A stretch of 5,940 bases of DNA. It comes from GCA-2716945 sp964342835. GTDB lineage: Bacteria; Pseudomonadota; Gammaproteobacteria; GCA-002705445; GCA-002716945. The stretch is from positions 1 to 5,940 of the forward strand of contig CAYFGJ010000064.1 in assembly GCA_964342835.1 (NCBI GenBank). Direction: 5' to 3'. The notes beneath the pieces are model-generated. The model worked only from the letters and a program-made list of their open reading frames with translations. It was not told where the DNA came from and made no database searches. Positions within the stretch are counted from its first letter, which is position 1; every line of letters begins with the position of its first letter. Shown here piece after piece: positions 1 to 5,940 of the stretch. The position numbers and the translations under genes were made by a program.

Positions 1-483
1 ACCTGCAACATCATTAAAAGTTACTTTTACTTGATCTTCGGTTTGCATCTTTGCCTTGCTTTTACCAAAAGACATAGCTCCGCGAGTACCACCTCCGCCT
101 TGCATTTGTCTCATAAAAAATATCCAAACACCTATTAATAATAAAAATGGAAACCAGTGCAAAAATATCTGTGACAAAAAAGATTGTTTTTCAGGCGCTT
201 TACCATTTATTTTTACCTTACTATTTAGCAGCTCTCCAACTAAAGCAGAATTATCCATTTCGGGACTGTATGTTGTGAAATTTTGACCCGATTTAAGTGT
301 TCCATTAATCTCTTTCCCACTAATTGTTACTTCTTCTACTTGCCCAGTTTGTACTTGTTGCATAAATTCCGTGTAGTTATATTCTTCAATAGCTGTATTT
401 CTGCCACTGATACCAGAAAACAAAGACATAATGACAACTGCCACTATTGTCCAGATAACTAAATTTTTTACTAATTCGCCCAT
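1..483 (-). CDS. ftsH: ATP-dependent zinc metalloprotease FtsH, N-terminal part (cut by left window edge)
   Basis: FtsH is a hexameric inner-membrane AAA+ zinc protease that degrades misfolded membrane proteins and short-lived regulators. The window shows the first 161 codons from the ATG at 483; the frame is open to position 1, so the AAA+ and protease domains lie outside. Visible parts: transmembrane segment 1 at about residues 7-25, a periplasmic domain at about 26-105, transmembrane segment 2 at about 107-124 (WFPFLLLIGVWIFF), the glycine-rich linker GGGGTRG at 129-135, then GAMSFGKSKAKM and the start of the AAA module, VTFNDVAG, at 154-161. All of this aligns almost without gaps to E. 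coli FtsH from memory. It lies 75 nt downstream of rlmE on the same strand, the classical rlmE-ftsH arrangement, but has its own promoter in the gap. No clear Shine-Dalgarno precedes the ATG; only an A-rich stretch (AAAAAG) is seen. The walker and HExxH motifs cannot be checked here. Confidence 0.96.
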   Translation of the reverse strand, partial: MGELVKNLVIWTIVAVVIMSLFSGISGRNTAIEEYNYTEFMQQVQTGQVEEVTISGKEINGTLKSGQNFTTYSPEMDNSALVGELLNSKVKINGKAPEKQSFLSQIFLHWFPFLLLIGVWIFFMRQMQGGGGTRGAMSFGKSKAKMQTEDQVKVTFNDVAG

Positions 484-499
484 AAACTTTTTATATTGA

Positions 500-514
500 T
501 TAGAACCATTCTAA
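500..514. promoter_or_regulatory. dyad over the ftsH -10 box, candidate operator
   Basis: The plus strand reads TTAGAA-CCA-TTCTAA, a perfect inverted repeat with 6-bp arms and a 3-bp centre. It covers the predicted -10 box (508-513) and start point of the ftsH promoter, which is where a repressor would bind. It could also be chance in such AT-rich DNA. No regulator can be named from the sequence. Confidence 0.3.
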
Positions 515-536
515 ATTGATGCATTAATATTGTCAA
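508..536 (-). promoter_or_regulatory. sigma70-type promoter for ftsH
   Basis: Read on the minus strand, a perfect -35 box TTGACA (531-536) is followed by a 17-nt spacer and the -10 box TAGAAT (508-513), five of six matches to consensus. Predicted transcription start is near 501, giving a leader of about 18 nt before the ftsH ATG at 483. It sits wholly in the rlmE-ftsH gap, so ftsH can be transcribed independently of rlmE. A typical sigma32 heat-shock promoter is not visible here. This is the best promoter match I found in the window; its activity is inferred. Confidence 0.7.
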
Positions 537-558
537 ACCAAGTACTATTACCATCATA

Positions 559-1170
559 TCAGGATTGAAATCCTTTACAAACCAAGTATATTTCTTTACT
601 GATTTTTTTTGATGATTCAGGTTTAAATACATTAACCTTTGTAAAGTATTTTTTTAGAAGGTTATTTAATTCATCAAAACTACTTCCTAAAAAATACTTT
701 ATAATCAACATTCCTCCGTTTTTTAATATAAATTTACAACATCTAATTACTGATTTCGCAATATTTTCAAAGTTGCTTTGATCTATATCTACTATACCTG
801 TAATACTGGGGGCAATATCTGATAAAACAAGATCAAATTGCATATTATTATCGTTTAATGAAGCATATATGGAATCATCATTGATGTCGCTTTTTAAGAA
901 TTTCACTCCCTCGATTGGATCAATATTTAAAATATCTACTCCAACTATATGCGAAATATTTTTAAACTCCTTCAGATACTGCAACCATGATCCTGGCGCA
1001 CAACCTAGATCAATTACACAATTACAATTTTTAAGTATTTTAAACTTTTCATCTATTTCTTTTAATTTATAAACTGCCCTAGATCGATACTGATCTTTTC
1101 TTGATCTCTTTACATATGGGTCTTTTTTGTGTTTTGAAAACCAATTAGACGTTTTTTTGGTTTTTGACAT
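559..1170 (-). CDS. rlmE: 23S rRNA (uridine(2552)-2'-O)-methyltransferase RlmE (FtsJ/RrmJ)
   Basis: RlmE uses S-adenosylmethionine to methylate the 2'-OH of U2552 in the A loop of 23S rRNA, a late step of large-subunit assembly. The 203-residue product is complete and near the usual length (209 in E. coli). It has the FtsJ Rossmann fold: N-terminal basic region with RSRAVYKL at 29-36, SAM-binding motif I DLGCAPGSW at 54-62, acidic residue D79 in motif II, SDIAPSITG at 117-125, and KEIYLV near the C-terminus. The K-D-K-E catalytic tetrad of the family is intact as K35, D118, K158 and E193. One small difference is KYFLG after the third tetrad residue, where E. coli has KVFQG. The ATG at 1168-1170 matches the family N-terminus. 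No Shine-Dalgarno is visible. It is upstream of ftsH on the same strand and divergent from tpx. Confidence 0.96.
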   Translation of the reverse strand: MSKTKKTSNWFSKHKKDPYVKRSRKDQYRSRAVYKLKEIDEKFKILKNCNCVIDLGCAPGSWLQYLKEFKNISHIVGVDILNIDPIEGVKFLKSDINDDSIYASLNDNNMQFDLVLSDIAPSITGIVDIDQSNFENIAKSVIRCCKFILKNGGMLIIKYFLGSSFDELNNLLKKYFTKVNVFKPESSKKISKEIYLVCKGFQS

Positions 1171-1176
1171 TTGTCA
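1165..1176. promoter_or_regulatory. TGACA-TT-TGTCA dyad at the rlmE start codon
   Basis: A perfect inverted repeat with 5-bp arms and a 2-bp centre spans the rlmE start codon (1168-1170). A further TGTCA half-site, in the context TTGTCAT shared with 1171-1177, occurs at 1196-1200, 24 bp downstream on the plus strand. It is a possible protein-binding site, but short arms and AT-rich context make chance a real alternative. Confidence 0.22.
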
Positions 1177-1183
1177 TAAGTAT

Positions 1184-1195
1184 AACATTGTTAAT
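1184..1195 (+). repeat. direct repeat copy 1, AACATTGTTAAT
   Basis: First copy of a perfect 12-bp direct repeat in the rlmE/tpx divergent region. Together with the preceding T it forms an 11-bp dyad, TAACA-T-TGTTA (1183-1193). It overlaps or abuts the -10 candidates of both divergent genes. The second copy begins 32 bp further on, about three helical turns, so both would face the same side of the DNA. Confidence 0.5.
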
Positions 1196-1215
1196 TGTCA
1201 TTGAATAGAAGAAGC

Positions 1216-1227
1216 AACATTGTTAAT
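1216..1227 (+). repeat. direct repeat copy 2, AACATTGTTAAT
   Basis: Second perfect copy of the 12-bp repeat, ending 9 bp before the preferred tpx ATG. Its core AACA-T-TGTT keeps the dyad symmetry, but the outermost pair is lost because the preceding base is C. It would lie in the tpx leader, where a bound protein could block transcription or translation initiation. Confidence 0.5.
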
Positions 1228-1236
1228 ATAGCGATC

Positions 1237-1737
1237 ATGGCAGTTATTACATTACAAGGAAATGAAATTCACACACACGGAACTGTACCTAAACTAGGTG
1301 AATCAGCTCCTGATTTTGTGTTAGTTAATTCTGAACTTAATAATGTATCACTGAAAGATTTTGAAAATAAAAATAAAATTCTTAATATAATACCAAGTCT
1401 AGATACACCCGTTTGTCAGAAGTCAACCAAACTATTCAATGAAAAAGTATCTAATTTTGATCAAACTATAGTTCTAGCTGTATCAGCTGACTTACCATTT
1501 GCTATGAAAAGATTTTGTTCGTTGGAAAATTTAAATAATATTATCCCACTATCAATGATGCGTTCTAGAAATTTTGCAAAAGATTATGGTGTTCTAATAG
1601 AAGATGGTCCGCTAGCAGGTATAACAGCAAGAGCTGTTGTAGTTATTGATAAAGAAAATACTATTATACATTGTCAACTAGTTAGTGAAATTGCTGAAGA
1701 ACCTGATTATAATTCTGCTTTAGATTCTTTAAAATAA
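1237..1737 (+). CDS. tpx: thiol peroxidase Tpx (atypical 2-Cys peroxiredoxin)
   Basis: Tpx reduces hydrogen peroxide and alkyl or lipid hydroperoxides using thioredoxin as electron donor. The 166-residue product matches the family length (168 in E. coli). Visible features: N-terminal beta strand motif MAVITLQGN, active-site block PSLDTPVC at 53-60 with T57 and peroxidatic C60, resolving C94 in SADLPFAMKRFC, R132 in GITARAVVVID at 128-138, and the C-terminal EEPDY at 154-158. Intramolecular disulfide formation between C60 and C94 is expected for the class; C146 is an extra cysteine. The reading frame is open further upstream to a TTG at 1195 that would add 14 residues (180 in total), but these match nothing in the family and the second AACATTGTTAAT repeat would become coding, so the ATG at 1237 is chosen. 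No Shine-Dalgarno is seen before it. The DAACS transporter follows after 5 nt, implying one transcript. Confidence 0.95.
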   Translation: MAVITLQGNEIHTHGTVPKLGESAPDFVLVNSELNNVSLKDFENKNKILNIIPSLDTPVCQKSTKLFNEKVSNFDQTIVLAVSADLPFAMKRFCSLENLNNIIPLSMMRSRNFAKDYGVLIEDGPLAGITARAVVVIDKENTIIHCQLVSEIAEEPDYNSALDSLK

Positions 1738-1742
1738 AATTA

Positions 1743-2984
1743 ATGAATTTTACTAAACAAGTATTGTTGGCGATGTTGTTTGGTATCATTCTAGGTCTTT
1801 TTTTAAATTTTTTTATACTTCCTAACAACATTATTGAACACATATTAATTGAAAATATTTTCATTACTATTTCAACTATCTTTATTACCTTATTAAAAAT
1901 GATTGTTTTGCCATTAATATTTGTGTCCCTAGTTTCTGGTATCATTAATGTTAAAGATACTAGTACATTAGGAAGAATAGGAGCTAAAACATTAGGGCTA
2001 TATATCTTTACAACAATAATTGCTTTAAGTCTTGCTCTTATTGCATCTACATTAATAAATTACAATCAAGAAAATTTAACTCTAACAGCTACAACAACTG
2101 ATCTTAAAATCACTGAGTCTAAAAATTATATTTTATCTTTTTTCCCTGAAAATATTTTTGCATCATTAGCAGATGGGAACGTGATACATATATTAGTTTT
2201 TGCTATATTTTTTGGTATTGCACTTTCATCAATTAAAAATGAAATTAAAATTTATATAGATCTGATTGAGGACATTAATAAAATATTTAACAAATTAGTT
2301 ATATATATTATAAAGCTCACTCCTATCGCAGTATTTTGTTTGTTATCTAATACTTTTGCTACACAAGGTATAGATGTGTTTATTCCTATTGCTAAATATT
2401 TCTTTCTTGTAATTTTTGTATTATTTACTCATTTTTTAATTACTTATTCTTTATTGTTAAAATATCTCGGTTCATTAAGTCTGGGAATCTTTTACAATAA
2501 AATAAAACCAATACTTGCTTTTACTTTCAGTACAGCTAGTAGTAATGCATCTATACCATTTACTCTAGAAAGAGTTATAAATAAATTTGGGGTAAATAAA
2601 TCTATAGCATCTTTTTCTATCCCATTAGGAGCAACTATTAATATGGATGGAACTGCTATTATGCAAGGATGTGCAACTTTTTTTCTTGCAACTTTTTATG
2701 GTATTAATTTAGAATTTCATGATTATATAACAATAATTTTTACAGCAACTCTTGCATCAATAGGAACGGCTGGTATTCCAAGCGCAGGAATTCTAATGTT
2801 ATCTATTATTTTAACTGAAATAGGTATACCTCTTGAAGGTATAACATTATTACTCGGTGTTGATAGATTACTTGATATGATGAGAACAGCTGTAAATGTA
2901 AGTGGTGATACATGTATTACATGTATTGTGGCAAAAAGTGAAAATATGCTTGATGTAAAAAGATATGATACAAAAAATATTTAA
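1743..2984 (+). CDS. dicarboxylate/amino acid:cation symporter (DAACS/SLC1 family), probably glutamate/aspartate or C4-dicarboxylate uptake
   Basis: This 413-residue inner-membrane protein belongs to the family of GltP, GltT, DctA and archaeal GltPh, secondary transporters coupled to H+ or Na+. It is of normal length with the usual eight-helix, two-hairpin layout. Diagnostic blocks: LLKMIVLPLIFVSLVSGI at about 50-67; hairpin 1 tip STASSNASIP at 263-272, where SSN replaces the common SSS; NMDGT at 300-304 in TM7; hairpin 2 tip GTAGIPSAG at 341-349; and TM8 DRLLDMMRTAVNVSGD at 374-389. Aligned with GltPh, the binding residues D394, R397, T398, N401 and D405 appear as D378, R381, T382, N385 and D389. 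The retained arginine R381 normally binds the side-chain carboxylate, so an acidic substrate is inferred; neutral amino acid members lack it. I cannot separate GltP-like from DctA-like specificity, nor the coupling ion with certainty. Two cysteines (C391, C394) follow the last binding residue. It starts 5 nt after tpx, without a clear Shine-Dalgarno, and its stop overlaps that of carB. Confidence 0.93.
   Translation: MNFTKQVLLAMLFGIILGLFLNFFILPNNIIEHILIENIFITISTIFITLLKMIVLPLIFVSLVSGIINVKDTSTLGRIGAKTLGLYIFTTIIALSLALIASTLINYNQENLTLTATTTDLKITESKNYILSFFPENIFASLADGNVIHILVFAIFFGIALSSIKNEIKIYIDLIEDINKIFNKLVIYIIKLTPIAVFCLLSNTFATQGIDVFIPIAKYFFLVIFVLFTHFLITYSLLLKYLGSLSLGIFYNKIKPILAFTFSTASSNASIPFTLERVINKFGVNKSIASFSIPLGATINMDGTAIMQGCATFFLATFYGINLEFHDYITIIFTATLASIGTAGIPSAGILMLSIILTEIGIPLEGITLLLGVDRLLDMMRTAVNVSGDTCITCIVAKSENMLDVKRYDTKNI
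2981..2984. other. TTAA shared by two convergent stop codons
   Basis: The symporter stop TAA is 2982-2984 on the plus strand; the carB stop TAA is 2983-2981 on the minus strand. The two coding regions therefore overlap by these four bases and there is no intergenic space between them. Any terminator for either gene must lie inside the other gene; no convincing GC-rich stem plus T-run was found nearby. Confidence 0.95.
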
Positions 2985-5940
2985 TGAATAGTTTTATGTA
3001 AACTATGTAAATCATTTGCATCAAAATTATCAATAAATAAAATAGCTTTACAAAAAGCTTTTGCTCCTGAAATTGTAGTAGTTAAACAAACATTATGATT
3101 CTGAGCTTCTTGTCTGATTGAGAATGAATCCTTTATTGATTGAACTCCTTCAGTAGTGTTGATTATTAAATGTACGTCACCATTCTTTATCATATCAACA
3201 ATATGAGGCTGCCCTTGTTTTACTTTATTAATCTGCTCACACATAATATTCTTTTCTATTAAATAATTATAGGTGCCAGATGTAGCATAAACTTGAAATC
3301 CAAGTTTAATTAAATCTAAAGCGATATCACAAATTGCTGGTTTGTCCTTATCTCTTACACTAATAAATGCGTTACCATGTTTTGGTAAAATAACGCCTGC
3401 AGCCCTTTGTGCCTTAAAATATGCTTCACCAAATGTCTTGCCAAAACCCATCACCTCTCCTGTAGATTTCATTTCTGGTCCAAGTAACACATCAACTTCA
3501 GGAAATTTAGAAAACGGAAAAACTGCTTCTTTAACAGAATAATATTTTGTTTCTATCTCTTTTTTTGGTAATAATTTTGATAAAGATTCACCTGCCATCA
3601 CTAATGCTGCAATTTTTGCAAGTTGTACACCAATTGCTTTTGAAACAAACGGAATTGTCCTAGAAGCTCTAGGATTAACTTCTAAAAGAAAAATTTCATC
3701 ATCTTTTATTGCAAACTGTGTATTCATCAAACCAATAACTTTTAACTCTAAGGCGAGTTTTTTTACTTGAATTCTTATTTCTTTCAAAATTTCTTGAGAT
3801 AATGTATATGGAGGAATAGAACAACTTGAATCACCTGAATGTATTCCAGCTTCTTCAATATGTTCCATAATTGCAGCAATAAATACATCTTTTCCGTCAC
3901 ATATTATATCTACATCAACTTCTATAGCATCGTTTAAGAATTTATCTAACATAACTGGTGAATTATTAGACACATCAACTGCATCATGCATATATCGTTT
4001 TAAATCATTATTATTAGTTACAATTTCCATTGCTCTTCCACCTAAAACATAAGAAGGTCTAACAACTAGTGGATAGCCAATTTTTTCTGCAGATTCAATA
4101 GCACTTGAAATATCTGTAGCAGTTGAATTAACAGGTTGTTTTAAATTTAGTTTATCTACAAGTTTTTTAAATTTCTCTCTATCTTCTGCAATATCAATTG
4201 CTTTTGGTGAAGTTCCAATTATTTTTACTCCACTATTTTTCAATTGAGTTGCTAACTTTAATGGAGTTTGTCCGCCATATTGAACAATCACACCCCAAGG
4301 TTTTTCAATATCTATAATAGACATTACATCTTCATATGTCAGAGGTTCAAAATATAATCTATTTGATATATCAAAATCTGTTGAAACTGTTTCTGGATTA
4401 CAATTTATCATGATAGTTTCAAAACCAATTTCTTTTAAAGCTAGTGATGCATGTACACAACAATAGTCAAATTCAATTCCTTGGCCAATTCTATTAGGCC
4501 CTCCACCTAATATTATGATCTTTTTATTATTAGTTGGTAAAGATTCACATTCACTATCATACGATGAATACATATATGCGGTTTTAGCTTCAAATTCAGC
4601 TGCACAAGCATCTACTCGTTTATAAACAGGTTTGACTCCGAGTGATAATCTTAAATTTCTAAAATCTACTTCATTCATATTTAATTTTGAAGATAAATAT
4701 GAATCAGAAAATCCTTTTCTTTTGAGTTCTAATATATTTTCTGCTTGAACATTTTCTTTATTTTCTAAATTTGATTCATTATTAACTAAATCTTGTATTT
4801 GCGCTAAAAACCAATTATCAATATTAGATAATTTCTGAACAGTTTCCAAATCAAAATTCATTCTAAATGCTTGCGCTAGATATAAAATTCTATCAGGTGT
4901 CGTTTTGCGGATTTTATCTTCAATAAATTTATTATCTGACATAGGCAAATCAATGAAACCATCAATTCCTATTTCTAATCCTCGTAAAGCTTTTTGGATT
5001 GATTCTTGAAAATTTCTTCCAATAGCCATTACTTCACCAACTGATTTCATTTGTGTTGTTAAAATATTTTCCGCTTCTTTGAATTTCTCAAAAGCAAATC
5101 TTGGTATTTTGGTAACAACATAATCAATTGTTGGTTCGAATGATGCAGGTATCACATTACCAGTTATTTCATTTTTTAATTCGTCTAATGTATAACCAAT
5201 TGCTAGTTTTGCAGCAACTTTAGCAATAGGAAAGCCGGTTGCTTTTGATGCTAAAGCTGATGACCTAGAAACTCTTGGGTTCATTTCTATAACAAATATT
5301 TTTCCATTATTTGGTGAAATTGCAAATTGTACATTAGATCCACCTGTATCTACTCCAATTTTTCTTAAAACTTTTATTGATGCATCTCTGAGTAATTGAT
5401 ATTCCTTGTCTGTTAAAGTTTGTGCTGGCGCAACTGTTATAGAATCTCCCGTATGTATACCCATTGGATCAAAATTTTCTATAGAGCAAACTATTATACA
5501 GTTATCATTTTTATCTCTGACAACTTCCATCTCGAATTCCTTCCAACCTATAACAGATTCCTCTAGCAATACTTCGTTTGTTGGTGATAACTCAAGACCT
5601 CTTTTAACAATCGCTTCAAAATCTTTGATATTATAAGCTATACCACCGCCACTTCCTCCTAATGTAAAAGATGGTCTAATAATAGTAGGAAAACCAATCT
5701 CTTTTTGTATTTTTACAGCATCATCAAAGCTATGAGCAATTTTTGCTCTTGGGGTTTCTAATCCTATTTCTTTCATGGCATTTTTAAATAACTCGCGATC
5801 TTCAGCCATATCAATGGCGTCAACACTAGCACCAATAATTTTTACATTGTTTTGTTCTAATATCTTATGTCTATTTAAATCTAAAGTTGTATTAAGTGCT
5901 GTTTGTCCACCCATAGTTGGTAAAATTGCATCTGGTTTTT
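2981..5940 (-). CDS. carB: carbamoyl-phosphate synthase large subunit CarB (N-terminus cut by right window edge)
   Basis: CarB, with the glutaminase CarA, makes carbamoyl phosphate from bicarbonate, glutamine and 2 ATP for pyrimidine and arginine synthesis in the cytoplasm. Some 985 codons are visible. The frame stays open to the right edge with KPDAILPT before the first ATG at 5914, matching E. coli from about residue 82, so that ATG is internal and about 81 residues are missing. Order of domains: carboxyphosphate ATP-grasp domain with IIRPSF, GGSGGG, GIHTGDS and EMNPRVSRS (E and N codons at 5285-5287 and 5279-5281); oligomerisation domain; second ATP-grasp domain starting near 4535 with ILGGGPNRIGQG and ending catalytically with EVNPRASRT (E codon 3680-3682); and an MGS-like allosteric domain from about 3375 to the stop, with SVRDKDK, ATSGTYN, INKVKQG and NTTEG. 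Both ATP sites look intact, and the effector domain keeps residues associated with UMP/IMP binding. In relatives greA follows carB; here the convergent symporter does. Confidence 0.98.
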   Translation of the reverse strand, partial: KPDAILPTMGGQTALNTTLDLNRHKILEQNNVKIIGASVDAIDMAEDRELFKNAMKEIGLETPRAKIAHSFDDAVKIQKEIGFPTIIRPSFTLGGSGGGIAYNIKDFEAIVKRGLELSPTNEVLLEESVIGWKEFEMEVVRDKNDNCIIVCSIENFDPMGIHTGDSITVAPAQTLTDKEYQLLRDASIKVLRKIGVDTGGSNVQFAISPNNGKIFVIEMNPRVSRSSALASKATGFPIAKVAAKLAIGYTLDELKNEITGNVIPASFEPTIDYVVTKIPRFAFEKFKEAENILTTQMKSVGEVMAIGRNFQESIQKALRGLEIGIDGFIDLPMSDNKFIEDKIRKTTPDRILYLAQAFRMNFDLETVQKLSNIDNWFLAQIQDLVNNESNLENKENVQAENILELKRKGFSDSYLSSKLNMNEVDFRNLRLSLGVKPVYKRVDACAAEFEAKTAYMYSSYDSECESLPTNNKKIIILGGGPNRIGQGIEFDYCCVHASLALKEIGFETIMINCNPETVSTDFDISNRLYFEPLTYEDVMSIIDIEKPWGVIVQYGGQTPLKLATQLKNSGVKIIGTSPKAIDIAEDREKFKKLVDKLNLKQPVNSTATDISSAIESAEKIGYPLVVRPSYVLGGRAMEIVTNNNDLKRYMHDAVDVSNNSPVMLDKFLNDAIEVDVDIICDGKDVFIAAIMEHIEEAGIHSGDSSCSIPPYTLSQEILKEIRIQVKKLALELKVIGLMNTQFAIKDDEIFLLEVNPRASRTIPFVSKAIGVQLAKIAALVMAGESLSKLLPKKEIETKYYSVKEAVFPFSKFPEVDVLLGPEMKSTGEVMGFGKTFGEAYFKAQRAAGVILPKHGNAFISVRDKDKPAICDIALDLIKLGFQVYATSGTYNYLIEKNIMCEQINKVKQGQPHIVDMIKNGDVHLIINTTEGVQSIKDSFSIRQEAQNHNVCLTTTISGAKAFCKAILFIDNFDANDLHSLHKTIH

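Larger units (their letters stand above)
1171..1236. promoter_or_regulatory. divergent rlmE/tpx control region
   Basis: This 66-nt gap must contain the start signals of both divergent genes unless they begin inside the neighbouring coding sequence. Candidates are weak. For rlmE (minus) TATACT at 1179-1184 is a five-of-six -10 box with a poor -35 (TATTCA, 1202-1207, spacer 17); it would give a transcript starting only a base or two before the ATG. For tpx (plus) TATAAC at 1181-1186 is a five-of-six -10 box with a poor -35 (TTGGTT, 1157-1162, spacer 18) inside rlmE. The two -10 boxes overlap, so the promoters would compete. The region also contains a 12-bp direct repeat and TGTCA half-sites, described separately. 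Confidence 0.45.

Noticed and set aside
56..286. Plus-strand open frame of 76 codons
   Set aside because: It lies antisense to ftsH, whose protein matches its family throughout; the product resembles nothing.
561..574. AGGATT-GA-AATCCT inverted repeat at the rlmE stop, as a terminator
   Set aside because: The 2-nt loop is too tight for the full stem, no T-run follows on the minus strand, and it is explained by the rlmE C-terminal codons.
869..1072. Plus-strand open frame of 67 codons
   Set aside because: Antisense to the conserved rlmE coding region, with no family resemblance.
1195..1236. Upstream TTG at 1195 as the tpx start, adding 14 residues
   Set aside because: The added residues do not resemble the Tpx N-terminus, TTG is a rarer start, and it would swallow the second AACATTGTTAAT repeat. 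The ATG at 1237 gives the family length of 166 residues.
1682..1945. Minus-strand open frame of 87 codons across the tpx/symporter junction
   Set aside because: Antisense to two well-supported genes; composition is that of a reverse-strand shadow.
3044..3059. AGCTTT-ACAA-AAAGCT inverted repeat followed by a few T, as a terminator for the symporter
   Set aside because: The stem is short and AT-rich, the T-run is only four bases, and it is inside conserved carB coding sequence.
3342..3542. Plus-strand open frame inside carB, and a similar one at 5406-5636
   Set aside because: Both are antisense to highly conserved CarB domains and have no recognisable product.
5912..5914. ATG at 5914 as the carB start
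   Set aside because: The codons upstream (KPDAILPT) are in frame and match conserved CarB sequence, so the gene continues beyond the right edge.
1..5940. Search for mobile elements, CRISPR arrays, tRNA or rRNA genes, and defence genes
   Set aside because: No terminal inverted repeats, transposase frames, regularly spaced repeats or tRNA-like folds were noticed; nearly all bases are in five recognised core or transport genes.

Overview
This is an AT-rich window (roughly 30% G+C by eye), densely packed with conventional bacterial core genes. It most likely comes from a gammaproteobacterium with a compact, low-GC genome, either free-living streamlined or host-associated. The protein sequences resemble Escherichia coli orthologues closely: FtsH shares the WIFFMRQMQGGGG linker and CarB shares long identical blocks. 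The order carB ... rlmE-ftsH on one strand is the remnant of a gammaproteobacterial block (carA-carB-greA-yhbY-rlmE-ftsH, as in Pseudomonas aeruginosa). I cannot name the genus.

Layout from left to right. Positions 1-483 (minus) hold the N-terminal 161 codons of ftsH, cut by the left edge. Positions 484-558 are a short gap with a good sigma70-type promoter for ftsH and a dyad over its -10 box. Positions 559-1170 (minus) are rlmE, complete. Positions 1171-1236 are a divergent control region with a perfect 12-bp direct repeat. Positions 1237-1737 (plus) are tpx, a thiol peroxidase, followed after 5 nt by a DAACS-family acidic amino acid/dicarboxylate symporter at 1743-2984 (plus). Positions 2981-5940 (minus) are carB, complete at the 3' end and cut by the right edge, so about 81 N-terminal residues lie outside. 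The symporter and carB converge and share a TTAA in which both stop codons lie.

Functionally, rlmE and ftsH are the familiar rRNA-maturation and membrane-protease pair. carB makes carbamoyl phosphate for pyrimidines and arginine. The tpx-symporter pair looks like a two-gene transcription unit sitting, in opposite orientation, where greA and yhbY are found in relatives.

I found no sign of an undescribed system, mobile element, CRISPR array or RNA gene. The most interesting points are the break in gene order, the repeat and dyad structure between rlmE and tpx, the promoter and dyad in front of ftsH, and the lack of recognisable ribosome binding sites at all four visible starts.
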